NCBI GenBank assembly: GCA_027323595.1
Contig: DAHWBL010000135.1
Location: forward strand, 1-9,727
Reading direction: 5' to 3'
Origin: Acetobacteraceae bacterium
GTDB taxonomy: Bacteria > Pseudomonadota > Alphaproteobacteria > Acetobacterales > Acetobacteraceae
Length of the DNA stretch: 9,727 nucleotides
Positions 1 to 6,718 of this stretch are shown here, one piece after another. The translations under genes were made by a program, and so were the position numbers. Below the pieces are notes generated by a model. The model was not told the origin of the DNA. It saw only the letters and a list, made by a program, of their open reading frames with translations, and did no database searches. Within the stretch, counting starts at the first letter, position 1. Each line of letters begins with the position of its first letter.

Positions 1-2
1 GC

Positions 3-746
3 CTCGCCTTCGCCGACCGCGATCGCTGGATCGGTGATCCCGCCTTCACCGCGGTTCCCACCGAGGGGCTGCTCGATCCGACCTATCTGGCCTCCCGCGC
101 CAGGCTGATCGACCCGTCGCACGCCCTGCCCGACCCGCCCGCCGGCACACCGCCTGGCGCAACCACTGCGCCACCGCGCGCGCCCGCCCAGCCCGAAGGC
201 GGCACCAGCCACATCGCCATCCTCGACCGCGCCGGCAACGCGGTCTCCTTCACCACCACCATCGAAGGCCCGTTTGGCGCCCATGTGCTCGCGCATGGCA
301 TCCTGCTCAACAACGAGCTGACCGATTTCGCCTTCATCCCCAGCCGCGACGGCAGGCTGCTCGCCAACCGCGTCGAAGGCGGCAAGCGCCCGCGCAGCTC
401 CACCGCGCCGGCGCTGCTGCTCAACCGCGACAACAGCCTGCGCGCCATCGTCGGCTCGGCCGGTGGCGGGCGCATCATCGGCTACGTCACCCAGACGCTG
501 CTTGCCCTGCTCGCCGGCGCCGACCCCGCCCGCGCCGTGGGCGCGCCACACATCGGCGCGCTGGGCAGCCTTGCCGAACTGGAGGCCGACACCGACGCCG
601 CCGGTCTCGCCGCCGCCCTGCGCGCACGCGGGGAAAGCGTGCGCACGCCACGGATGAATTCCGGCACCGAGCTGATCGTACTTACCCCGCGTGGCCCGCT
701 CGGGGCGAGCGACCCGCGGCGCGATGGCGTGGCGGCGCGCGAGTAG
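3..746 (+). CDS. ggt: Gamma-glutamyltransferase / glutathione hydrolase, 3' part (5' end outside window)
   Basis: This is an N-terminal nucleophile hydrolase that cleaves the gamma-glutamyl bond of glutathione and related compounds, usually in the periplasm. The frame is open from the left edge and ends at TAG 744-746. The fragment holds the end of the large subunit (RDRWIGDP and LLDPTYLASRA stretches), a Pro/Ala-rich linker, and the whole small subunit. The Thr in GGTSH (codon 204-206) is the expected autocleavage site and catalytic nucleophile, giving a small subunit of 180 aa, close to the usual ~190. Further family landmarks are NNELTDF with the Asp that binds the alpha-amino group, KRPRSSTAP with the oxyanion-hole Ser pair, GSAGGGRII, and a C-terminal GASDPR. 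Relative to E. coli Ggt, the Asn after TYTL is Glu here (TTTIE) and GSPGG is GSAGG; I recall TTTIE with NNELTDF as common in a proteobacterial subgroup, so neither suggests a dead enzyme. The aminotransferase starts 86 bp downstream on the same strand, so co-transcription is possible. Confidence 0.93.
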   Translation, partial: LAFADRDRWIGDPAFTAVPTEGLLDPTYLASRARLIDPSHALPDPPAGTPPGATTAPPRAPAQPEGGTSHIAILDRAGNAVSFTTTIEGPFGAHVLAHGILLNNELTDFAFIPSRDGRLLANRVEGGKRPRSSTAPALLLNRDNSLRAIVGSAGGGRIIGYVTQTLLALLAGADPARAVGAPHIGALGSLAELEADTDAAGLAAALRARGESVRTPRMNSGTELIVLTPRGPLGASDPRRDGVAARE

Positions 747-820
747 CGGCCGGTCACCAGCCATATGCGAAAAACTGTTGTTGGCAGCCGCGACCCGGTG
801 TGAAGCTGCCCGCTCATCAC

Positions 821-824
821 AGGA
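821..824 (+). promoter_or_regulatory. Ribosome binding site deciding the aminotransferase start
   Basis: AGGA lies 8 nt before the ATG at 833. This spacing favours ATG 833 over the in-frame GTG at 800, which would add 11 residues (starting MKLPAHH) and has no purine-rich Shine-Dalgarno stretch at a suitable distance. Confidence 0.6.
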
Positions 825-832
825 TCGCCGCC

Positions 833-2161
833 ATGCCCGCCCCCGACATCGCCAACGCCCCGCGTATGGACGCCTACTGGATGCCCTTCACCGCCAACCG
901 CCAGTTCAAGGCCGCACCGCGGCTGCTGGTCCGCGCCGAGGGCATGTTCTACACCGCCGAGGACGGCCACGAGGTGCTGGATGGCACCGCGGGTCTGTGG
1001 TGCGTCAATGCCGGCCATGGCCGCCACCGCATCGCCGAAGCGGTTCGCCACCAGCTCGCCACGCTCGATTTCGCGCCGGCGTTTCAGATGGGCCATCCGA
1101 TCGCCTTCGAATTCGCCGAGCGTCTGGCAGCGATCGCGCCGGCCGGCCTTGATCGTGTATTTTTCACCAATTCCGGATCCGAATCCGTTGATACGGCATT
1201 GAAGATCGCGCTCGCCTATCAGCGCGCGATCGGACAGGGCACCCGCACCAGGCTGATCGGCCGCGAGCGCGGCTACCACGGCGTCGGCTTTGGCGGCATG
1301 TCGGTCGGTGGCATCGGCAACAACCGCCGGGCCTTCGGCGCGCAACTGCCCGGCGTCGATCATCTGCGCCACACCCACGATCTCTCCCGCAACGCGTTCG
1401 TGCGCGGCCAGCCCGAGCATGGCGCGGAACTGGCCGACGATCTGGAGCGCCTGGTCGCGCTGCACGGCGCGGACACCATCGCCGCGGTGATCGTCGAGCC
1501 TGTTGCCGGATCGACCGGGGTTCTGATCCCGCCGAAACATTACCTTGAACGTCTGCGCGCGCTGTGCAGCCGCCACGGCATTCTGCTGATCTTCGATGAA
1601 GTGATCACCGGCTTCGGCCGCATGGGCACGCCCTTTGCCACCGGATATTTCGGTGTCGCCCCGGACCTCGTCACCACCGCCAAAGGCCTGACCAACGGCA
1701 CCGTGCCGATGGGCGCGGTGTTCACCAGCCGCGCGGTGCACGATGCGCTGATGATCGGCCCGTCAGGGGCGATCGAGCTGTTCCACGGCTACACTTATTC
1801 GGGACACCCACTCGCCTGCGCCGCCGGGCTCGCCACGCTCGACATCTACGCCGAGGAAGGGCTGCTGACCCGCGCGGCGTCGATCGAGGCGCAGTGGCAC
1901 GCGGCCCTGCATGGGCTGCGCGACGCGCGCCACGTGATCGACATCCGCACCATTGGGCTGATCGCGGGGATCGAACTGGAACCGCGCCAGACCGCACCCG
2001 GCGCGCGGGCCTATGAGCTGTTCGTCGATTGCTTCGACAAGGGACTGCTGGTGCGGGTCACCGGCGACATCGTCGCGCTCTCGCCGCCATTGATCGTCGA
2101 GACGTCGCACATCGATCGTATGGTCGCCACGCTGCGCGCCGCGCTTGCCCGGCTGGAGTGA
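833..2161 (+). CDS. Omega-amino acid (beta-alanine type):pyruvate aminotransferase, PLP-dependent class III
   Basis: This predicted cytoplasmic PLP enzyme moves the terminal amino group of an omega-amino acid (beta-alanine gives malonate semialdehyde) to pyruvate, forming alanine. With ATG 833 the protein is 442 aa, the usual size. It is collinear with beta-alanine:pyruvate transaminases throughout: N-terminal DAYWMPFTANRQFKAAPR, LDGTAGLWCVNAGHG, DFAPAFQMGHP, the phosphate-binding FTNSGSES turn, RERGYHGVGFGG, VIVEPVAGSTGVLIPPK, IFDEVITGFGR with D255 for the PLP ring nitrogen, the Schiff-base lysine K284 in TTAKGLTNG, FHGYTYSGHPLACAA, and a C-terminal LLVRVTGDIVALSPPL with R408. No key residue is missing. 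Family members also accept GABA, 6-aminohexanoate or aromatic amines, so the physiological substrate cannot be fixed from sequence. It ends 12 bp from the converging tetR stop. Its position beside a hyuAB/ABC operon suggests a later step of the same catabolic route, but it is not in that operon and lies across the regulator. Confidence 0.93.
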   Translation: MPAPDIANAPRMDAYWMPFTANRQFKAAPRLLVRAEGMFYTAEDGHEVLDGTAGLWCVNAGHGRHRIAEAVRHQLATLDFAPAFQMGHPIAFEFAERLAAIAPAGLDRVFFTNSGSESVDTALKIALAYQRAIGQGTRTRLIGRERGYHGVGFGGMSVGGIGNNRRAFGAQLPGVDHLRHTHDLSRNAFVRGQPEHGAELADDLERLVALHGADTIAAVIVEPVAGSTGVLIPPKHYLERLRALCSRHGILLIFDEVITGFGRMGTPFATGYFGVAPDLVTTAKGLTNGTVPMGAVFTSRAVHDALMIGPSGAIELFHGYTYSGHPLACAAGLATLDIYAEEGLLTRAASIEAQWHAALHGLRDARHVIDIRTIGLIAGIELEPRQTAPGARAYELFVDCFDKGLLVRVTGDIVALSPPLIVETSHIDRMVATLRAALARLE

Positions 2162-2173
2162 ACGGCGCGCGCA

Positions 2174-2806
2174 TCACGCTTTCAGATAGGCGATCACCAT
2201 GTCCGCCACCAGCTTTTCATATTCCTCGATTTGGGCGGCGCTGAACAGGTCGCGGCCGAACACCGCGCCCAGCGTGTGGCGATTGGAGCAATAGAAATAG
2301 GTGGCTCCTGACAGCGCGACATAGAACCCGACCGGATCGACATCGGCGCGAAAAACCCCTCCGCGCGCGCCTTCGCCGATGAGGCGGGAGATGTCGGCAA
2401 TCAGCGGATTATACAGCGACGGAACCATCGCCGAGCGCCGCACATGACGCCCTTTTTGAAGATTTTCCTCGTTCATCATGGCGACGATCTGCGGCTCCTC
2501 GCGAAAGCTGCGAAACGTCTCGATCGCGAGCTGACGGATGCCCTCCTCCGGACCTAGCCCGGCGAGCGCGATCTGGTTCTGCCGCTGTCGAAGCCGCTCA
2601 TACATGCGCTCCAGAGCCGCGACGTAGAGCGATTCCTTGGTGCGAAAATAATGAAAAATGAGGCCCTTGGTGACCTTTCCCCGTTGCGCGACGGCATCGA
2701 GGCGCGCGCCGGCGAAGCCGCGCGCGGTGAATTCGCGGATGGCAGCCGCCAGAATTCTCGCCCGGGTCTGCGCCGCGTCGCGCTGTCGGGGCTTTTGTGG
2801 CGCCAT
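2174..2806 (-). CDS. TetR-family transcriptional regulator
   Basis: A 210-aa one-component repressor-like protein. The N-terminal DNA-binding domain spans about residues 12-60: TRARILAAAIREFTARGFAG followed by a helix-turn-helix at about 35-54 (RLDAVAQRGKVTKGLIFHYF) and the typical TKESLY end. The rest is the helical ligand-binding/dimer domain with NEENLQKGRHVRRS and a C-terminal YFYCSNRHTLGAVFGRDL. I associate this pattern with the NicS-like TetR C-terminal group found near aromatic or heterocycle catabolism genes; it does not look like the RutR C-terminus. The ATG at 2806 (minus) is preceded by two purine-rich stretches, GAGGGGAG about 10 nt away and AAGGGGA immediately before it. It is divergent from hyuA, so the likely role is control of the hyuAB-transporter operon and of itself through the inverted repeat at 2848-2859. 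The ligand is unknown. Confidence 0.92.
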   Translation of the reverse strand: MAPQKPRQRDAAQTRARILAAAIREFTARGFAGARLDAVAQRGKVTKGLIFHYFRTKESLYVAALERMYERLRQRQNQIALAGLGPEEGIRQLAIETFRSFREEPQIVAMMNEENLQKGRHVRRSAMVPSLYNPLIADISRLIGEGARGGVFRADVDPVGFYVALSGATYFYCSNRHTLGAVFGRDLFSAAQIEEYEKLVADMVIAYLKA

Positions 2807-2837
2807 TTCCCCTTGACTCCCCTCGGTCGTGGCAACC

Positions 2838-2865
2838 AGTATTCATTAACTGGTCAGTTGGTCAA
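2838..2865 (-). promoter_or_regulatory. Candidate sigma-70-type promoter of tetR
   Basis: On the minus strand, TTGACC (2860-2865) matches the -35 consensus at five of six positions. AATACT (2838-2843) matches the -10 consensus at four of six. The spacer is 16 bp. The predicted start lies near 2831, about 24 nt before the tetR ATG, leaving room for the purine-rich ribosome-binding stretches. The spacer contains the inverted repeat proposed as operator. Confidence 0.5.
2848..2859. promoter_or_regulatory. Candidate TetR operator, inverted repeat AACTG-GT-CAGTT
   Basis: Perfect 5-bp half sites separated by 2 bp sit between divergent tetR and hyuA, exactly in the -35/-10 spacer of the candidate tetR promoter. 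A second, overlapping inverted repeat, ACCAGT-N8-ACTGGT, spans 2835-2854, and the hexamer TGGTCA occurs directly repeated at 2851-2856 and 2859-2864. Such clustered symmetric elements in a divergent tetR intergenic region are typical of autoregulated TetR control. Which register is bound cannot be decided from one sequence. Confidence 0.5.
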
Positions 2866-2910
2866 CAAAAGGGGCATTGCAGGCTGGGCACGCGCGACGA
2901 CACCCACGGT

Positions 2911-4989
2911 GTGCGCATCGGCGTCGATGTTGGCGGCACCTTTACCGACGTCGTGCTCACCCTGCCGCACGGCGAGGTTCGGCTCGCCAAGGTCACCACC
3001 ACCGCACACGACCCTGGAATTGGTGTGGCCGAAGCGGTGATGCGGGTTCTGCGCGAGGCCGGCGTCGCGCCCGGCGCGGTCAGCGGCATCGTTCATGGCA
3101 CCACCGTCGCCTCGAACACCATCCTGCAAAAATCTGGCGCGCGCACCGGGCTCCTGACCACCCAGGGCTTCGCCGACGTGCTCGAGATCGGGCGCATCCG
3201 CACGCCAGACATGTTCGATCTGTCCTGGTCCAAGCCCGAGCCGCTGGTGCCCCGACGCTGGCGCCTTGGCGTGCCCGAACGCATCGCCGCCGATGGCGGC
3301 ATCATCTGCCCGCTGGATGTCGGTGCCGTGCGCGAGGCCGCGCGTTTTTTCCGTGCCGAGGCGGTCGAGGCCGTGGCGATCTGCTTTATCAACAGCCACG
3401 TCAATGCCGCGCACGAACGCGCCGCACTCGCCATCCTGCGCGACGCCGCCCCTGACCTGATGCTGACCGCATCATGCGACGTGCTTGCCGAGATCAAGGA
3501 ATATGAGCGCACCTCCACCGCGGTGGTGAACGCCTATCTGCTGCCGGCGATGCGGTCCTACCTCGCGCGCCTGGCCGGGCGGCTTGCCGAACAGGGCGTG
3601 CATGCGCCGGTGCAGGTGATGTCCAGCAGCGGCGGCATGATCGGGCTTGGCACCGCCGGTGATTTTCCGGTGTTCGCGGTCGGTTCCGGGCCCGCCGGCG
3701 GCGTCACCGGCGCGGCGCGCCTCGAACAGAGCGGCGATCTCATCGTGTTCGACATGGGCGGCACCACCGCCAAGGCCGCGCTGATCGAGGCCGGTCGGCC
3801 GGCGCTGGTCACCGAATATGAATTTCGCGACGGCATCAGCACCCCGTCACGATTCACCAAAGGTGGCGGCTATATGCTGAAGGTTCCGGCCATCGACATC
3901 GCCGAGGTCGGCGCCGGCGGCGGCAGCATCGCCAGCATCGACACCGGCGGGCTGCTCCAGGTCGGCCCGCTCAGCGCCGGCGGCGATCCCGGCCCGGCCT
4001 GCTATGGCCGCGGCAACGACCGACCCACCGTCACCGACGCCAACATGGTGCTGGGGCTGCTCAATCCGCGCGCGCTCGCCGGCGGCACCCTGCCGGTCGA
4101 TCCTGCCCTGTCCGAACGCGCCATCCGCACGCACATCGCCGATCCATTGGGCATCGGCGTGATCGCCGCGGCGCACGGCATCCGCGCGGTGGCCAACGCC
4201 GGCATGGCCCGCGCACTGCGCGCGGTGACGGTGGAGCGCGGACGCGATCCGCGCGAGATGGCGCTGATGGCCTTCGGCGGCGGCGGCCCGCTGCATGCGG
4301 TCGATGTCGCGCGAGCGCTTGGCATATCGCGGGTAATCATCAGCCCGATGTCTGGCGTGTTCTGCGCCGCCGGCATGCTCGCCGCCGATGTCGAGCGCAG
4401 CCTCGTGCGGCCGGTGCTGACACCGCTGAGCGCGCTTGCCCCGGCCGCGCTGGCAACCACCATCGCCTCGCTGCGCGCGCAAGGGCTGCGCGAACTCGCC
4501 GGCGAGGGCTTTGCCGCCAACGATGTGCAACTGCGTTTCTCCGCCGACCTGCGCTATCTGGGCCAGTCCAGCGAATTAACGGTACCGCTCGCCTCACCAG
4601 AGATGAACGACGCGGCATTGGACGCACTCGCACGCGCATTCCGCGCGCTCTACGCGACGACCTTTGGCTACGACTCACGCGACCCGCTGGAACTCGTCAC
4701 CATGCGGCTGGTGGCCATCGGCGTGGTCGATCGGCGGCTGGCATTCGACAATGTGCGGCTCGACCCGTCGGCCCTGGATGGCAGCCAGGGGTTGCGTGCG
4801 GTATATTTCGATCCGCACCAGCCGGCGGTACAAACCAGGCTGCTGCCACGTGCCGCGATTGTCGATGCGCCGGTTGCCGGACCGGTGCTGATCGAAAGCT
4901 ACGACACCACCATCATCGTTCCACCCGGCATGAGCGCGCGCTGCGGTCCCGCCGGCGCGATCCTGATCGAGGTGCCGGCCGATGTCTGA
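2911..4989 (+). CDS. hyuA: Hydantoinase A / 5-oxoprolinase-type subunit (HyuA), ATP-binding ASKHA-like
   Basis: This is the ATP-using subunit of a two-subunit enzyme that activates and hydrolyses a cyclic amide (hydantoins, 5-oxoproline, some lactams); related pairs are carboxylases. With GTG 2911 it has 692 aa, a normal size. The N-terminal Hydant_A_N region opens with GVDVGGTFTDVVL (phosphate loop, about residues 4-16), then GIVHGTTVASNT and GFADVLEIGR. The central hydantoinase domain has MSSSGGM, GSGPAGGV, FDMGGTTAKA (280-289), GAGGGSIA (from 334), GDPGPACYG (from 358), TDANMVLG and AFGGGGPLHA. The C-terminal third includes LRYLGQSSELTVPL and FGYDSRDPLELV. The frame is open upstream to a GTG at 2797, but that start would lie inside tetR and upstream of any likely transcript start. 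GTG 2911 puts the protein two residues before the conserved core but has no clear Shine-Dalgarno. CTG 2884, 9 nt after AAAGGGG, is an unusual alternative. The stop overlaps hyuB by 8 nt. The substrate is not deducible; hydantoinase, oxoprolinase and lactamase roles remain open. Confidence 0.9.
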   Translation: MRIGVDVGGTFTDVVLTLPHGEVRLAKVTTTAHDPGIGVAEAVMRVLREAGVAPGAVSGIVHGTTVASNTILQKSGARTGLLTTQGFADVLEIGRIRTPDMFDLSWSKPEPLVPRRWRLGVPERIAADGGIICPLDVGAVREAARFFRAEAVEAVAICFINSHVNAAHERAALAILRDAAPDLMLTASCDVLAEIKEYERTSTAVVNAYLLPAMRSYLARLAGRLAEQGVHAPVQVMSSSGGMIGLGTAGDFPVFAVGSGPAGGVTGAARLEQSGDLIVFDMGGTTAKAALIEAGRPALVTEYEFRDGISTPSRFTKGGGYMLKVPAIDIAEVGAGGGSIASIDTGGLLQVGPLSAGGDPGPACYGRGNDRPTVTDANMVLGLLNPRALAGGTLPVDPALSERAIRTHIADPLGIGVIAAAHGIRAVANAGMARALRAVTVERGRDPREMALMAFGGGGPLHAVDVARALGISRVIISPMSGVFCAAGMLAADVERSLVRPVLTPLSALAPAALATTIASLRAQGLRELAGEGFAANDVQLRFSADLRYLGQSSELTVPLASPEMNDAALDALARAFRALYATTFGYDSRDPLELVTMRLVAIGVVDRRLAFDNVRLDPSALDGSQGLRAVYFDPHQPAVQTRLLPRAAIVDAPVAGPVLIESYDTTIIVPPGMSARCGPAGAILIEVPADV

Positions 4990-6718
4990 CGTCCCACCCC
5001 CGCTGCTCGACCCGATCGGTTTTGCGGTGATGAAGCACGCGATCGACGCCATCGTGGATGAGGTTGCCTATACCGTGCTGCGCACCGCGCGCTCGGAGAT
5101 CGTCAAGGACGTGATGGATTTCTCCGCCGCGATCTGCGATGCGGATGGCGAAATGGTTGGCCAGGCCAAGACCATCGCCCAGCATCTCGGCGCGATCCCC
5201 GAGGCGATGGCATCGGTGCGAGAAAAATGGTCCGGCCGGCTCGCCCCCGGTGACGCGGTGATCCTCAACGATCCTTATCTCGGCGGCATGCATCTGCCGG
5301 ATATTTTCATGTTTTATCCGGTGTTCGCGAACGATGCCGTGCTGGCCTGGGTGGTGGTGATCTGCCACCACACCGATGTCGGCGGGCGCGTGCCCGGATC
5401 GAACGCCGCTGACAGCACCGAGATATTTCAGGAGGGGCTGCGTCTGCCGCCGCTGCGCCTGTTCCATGCCGGGGTGATGGACGAGGCGCTCGGTGCGCTC
5501 ATCGCGCTCAATGTGCGTGTGCCCGACAGGGTTCTGGGCGATCTCCACGCGCAATTCAGCGCCTGCACCGTCGGCGCGCGCGAAATCGGCCGGCTCGTCG
5601 CGCGCCACGGCGTGGCCTCGCTGCGCGCGCACATGGCGGCATTGCTCGACTACGCCGAACGAATGGCCCGCGCTGAGATCGCCACCTGGCCGCGCGGCAC
5701 CTTCCACTTCACCGACCACATCGACAGCGACGGTCTGGACGATGCTCCGGTGCGGCTGTGCGTCGCGGTGACGGTCAGCGACAGCGGGCTCGATGTCAGT
5801 TGGGATGGCACATCGCCGCAGGTGCGTGCCGCGATCAATTCCACGCTCTCCTTCACCAAGAGCAACACGTTCCTGTCGGTGCGCTGCGCACTGAAGGGTG
5901 ACATCCCAAACAACGCCGGCGTGTTTCGCTGCATCCGCGTCACCGCGCCCGAGGCAAGCGTGCTCAACCCGCGCAGCCCGGCACCAGTGGCAGCGCGCGC
6001 GCTCACCGGATATCGCGTCATGGACACGATGTTTGGCGCCCTCGCGCAGATCGTGCCGCACATCATCCCCGCGGCCGGCGAGGGCGGCAACACCGTCGTG
6101 GTGCTGGGCGGCGCGCGGACGGACGGGTCCGCGTTCATCGTCGTTGACATGATCAGCGGCTGCTGGGGCGGCCGGCCGGATCGCGATGGCGTGGAGGCGA
6201 TCACCAATCCTTCGCAGAACCTGTCGAACGCGCCGGTCGAGGTGCTGGAACGGCAACATCCGGTGCGCATCGAGGAATATGCGCTGGTGCCCGACAGTTG
6301 CGGACCCGGGCGGTTTCGCGGCGGGCTCGGCCTGCGCCGCAGCTATCGCCTGCTGGCGGACGAAGCAGTGTTGCAAATCCGTGCCGACCGCGTTGCCTTC
6401 GCACCTTATGGGCTGGCTGGCGGCGGACCGGGTTCTCCCGGCGGCAACTGGATCGGCGAAGGCAACGCGCGCCGTACGCTGCCTGGCAAGGTGACCATGC
6501 GGGCGGTGCGCGGCGACCTTGTGACCCACCACCAGGCCGGCGGCGGCGGACATGGATCACCCCTGCTGCGCGATCCGCTCGCGGTATGGCACGATGTCTG
6601 GAACGGCAAGATCAGTGCCGACTACGCCCGCCGGCATCACGGTGTCGTGGGCGACGGCGCGACACCCGACCTGGAGGCAACGGCGCGCCTGCGCCACGAC
6701 ATGGAGGACATAACATGA
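4982..6718 (+). CDS. hyuB: Hydantoinase B / 5-oxoprolinase-type subunit (HyuB)
   Basis: A 578-aa partner of HyuA; in this family the A and B subunits (fused in eukaryotic 5-oxoprolinase) form the ATP-dependent ring-opening enzyme. The fold is recognisable end to end: N-terminal DPIGFAVMKHAIDAIVDEVAYTVLRTARSEIVKDVMDFSAA in outline, NDPYLGGMHLPD (from N96), the CHHTDVGG motif (H129, H130, D132, metal/catalytic in relatives) followed by PGS and an IFQEGLRLPP segment, INSTLSFTKS, NPRSPAPVAAR, SGCWGGRPDRDG, PSQNLSNAPVEVLE, PDSCGPGRFRGG, and a C-terminal GGGGHGSPLLRDP. The second Gly of the usual SGGWGG-like turn is Cys here, probably harmless. The ATG at 4982 overlaps the hyuA stop by 8 nt with GAGG upstream inside hyuA. 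The stop overlaps the next ATG as ATGA. No truncation or frameshift is seen. Confidence 0.91.
   Translation: MSDVPPPLLDPIGFAVMKHAIDAIVDEVAYTVLRTARSEIVKDVMDFSAAICDADGEMVGQAKTIAQHLGAIPEAMASVREKWSGRLAPGDAVILNDPYLGGMHLPDIFMFYPVFANDAVLAWVVVICHHTDVGGRVPGSNAADSTEIFQEGLRLPPLRLFHAGVMDEALGALIALNVRVPDRVLGDLHAQFSACTVGAREIGRLVARHGVASLRAHMAALLDYAERMARAEIATWPRGTFHFTDHIDSDGLDDAPVRLCVAVTVSDSGLDVSWDGTSPQVRAAINSTLSFTKSNTFLSVRCALKGDIPNNAGVFRCIRVTAPEASVLNPRSPAPVAARALTGYRVMDTMFGALAQIVPHIIPAAGEGGNTVVVLGGARTDGSAFIVVDMISGCWGGRPDRDGVEAITNPSQNLSNAPVEVLERQHPVRIEEYALVPDSCGPGRFRGGLGLRRSYRLLADEAVLQIRADRVAFAPYGLAGGGPGSPGGNWIGEGNARRTLPGKVTMRAVRGDLVTHHQAGGGGHGSPLLRDPLAVWHDVWNGKISADYARRHHGVVGDGATPDLEATARLRHDMEDIT
6703..6708 (+). 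promoter_or_regulatory. Strong Shine-Dalgarno for the binding protein
   Basis: GGAGGA inside the end of hyuB, 6 nt before ATG 6715. It is the best ribosome-binding site in the operon. It fits the common need for more binding protein than ATPase or permease, and it fixes the start, since the same frame stays open further upstream. Confidence 0.7.

Noticed and set aside
747..832. Gap between ggt and the aminotransferase as a promoter region
   Set aside because: I found no convincing -35/-10 pair or inverted repeat; read-through from ggt is equally likely.
1150..1200. Short AT-richer patch inside the aminotransferase as a sign of recombination
   Set aside because: It encodes the conserved FTNSGSES PLP-phosphate motif without interruption; the dip is small and needs no special explanation.
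482..1741. Long minus-strand open frame (419 codons) opposite ggt and the aminotransferase
   Set aside because: It lies antisense to two genes with strong family motifs, its translation is low-complexity (Ala, Arg, Gly, His rich) with no recognisable domain, and such mirror frames are expected in GC-rich DNA.
2150..2185. Bidirectional terminator between the converging aminotransferase and tetR genes
   Set aside because: Only 12 bp separate the stops, and I see no stem-loop with a T tract on either strand.
2797..2910. N-terminal extension of HyuA from the in-frame GTG at 2797
   Set aside because: The start would overlap the first codons of tetR on the other strand, lie upstream of the shared regulatory region, and add 38 residues that do not resemble the family.
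4913..6553. Long minus-strand open frame (546 codons) opposite hyuB
   Set aside because: The sense strand encodes a full-length HyuB with intact motifs; the antisense product has no recognisable motif and an atypical His/Arg/Asp-rich composition.
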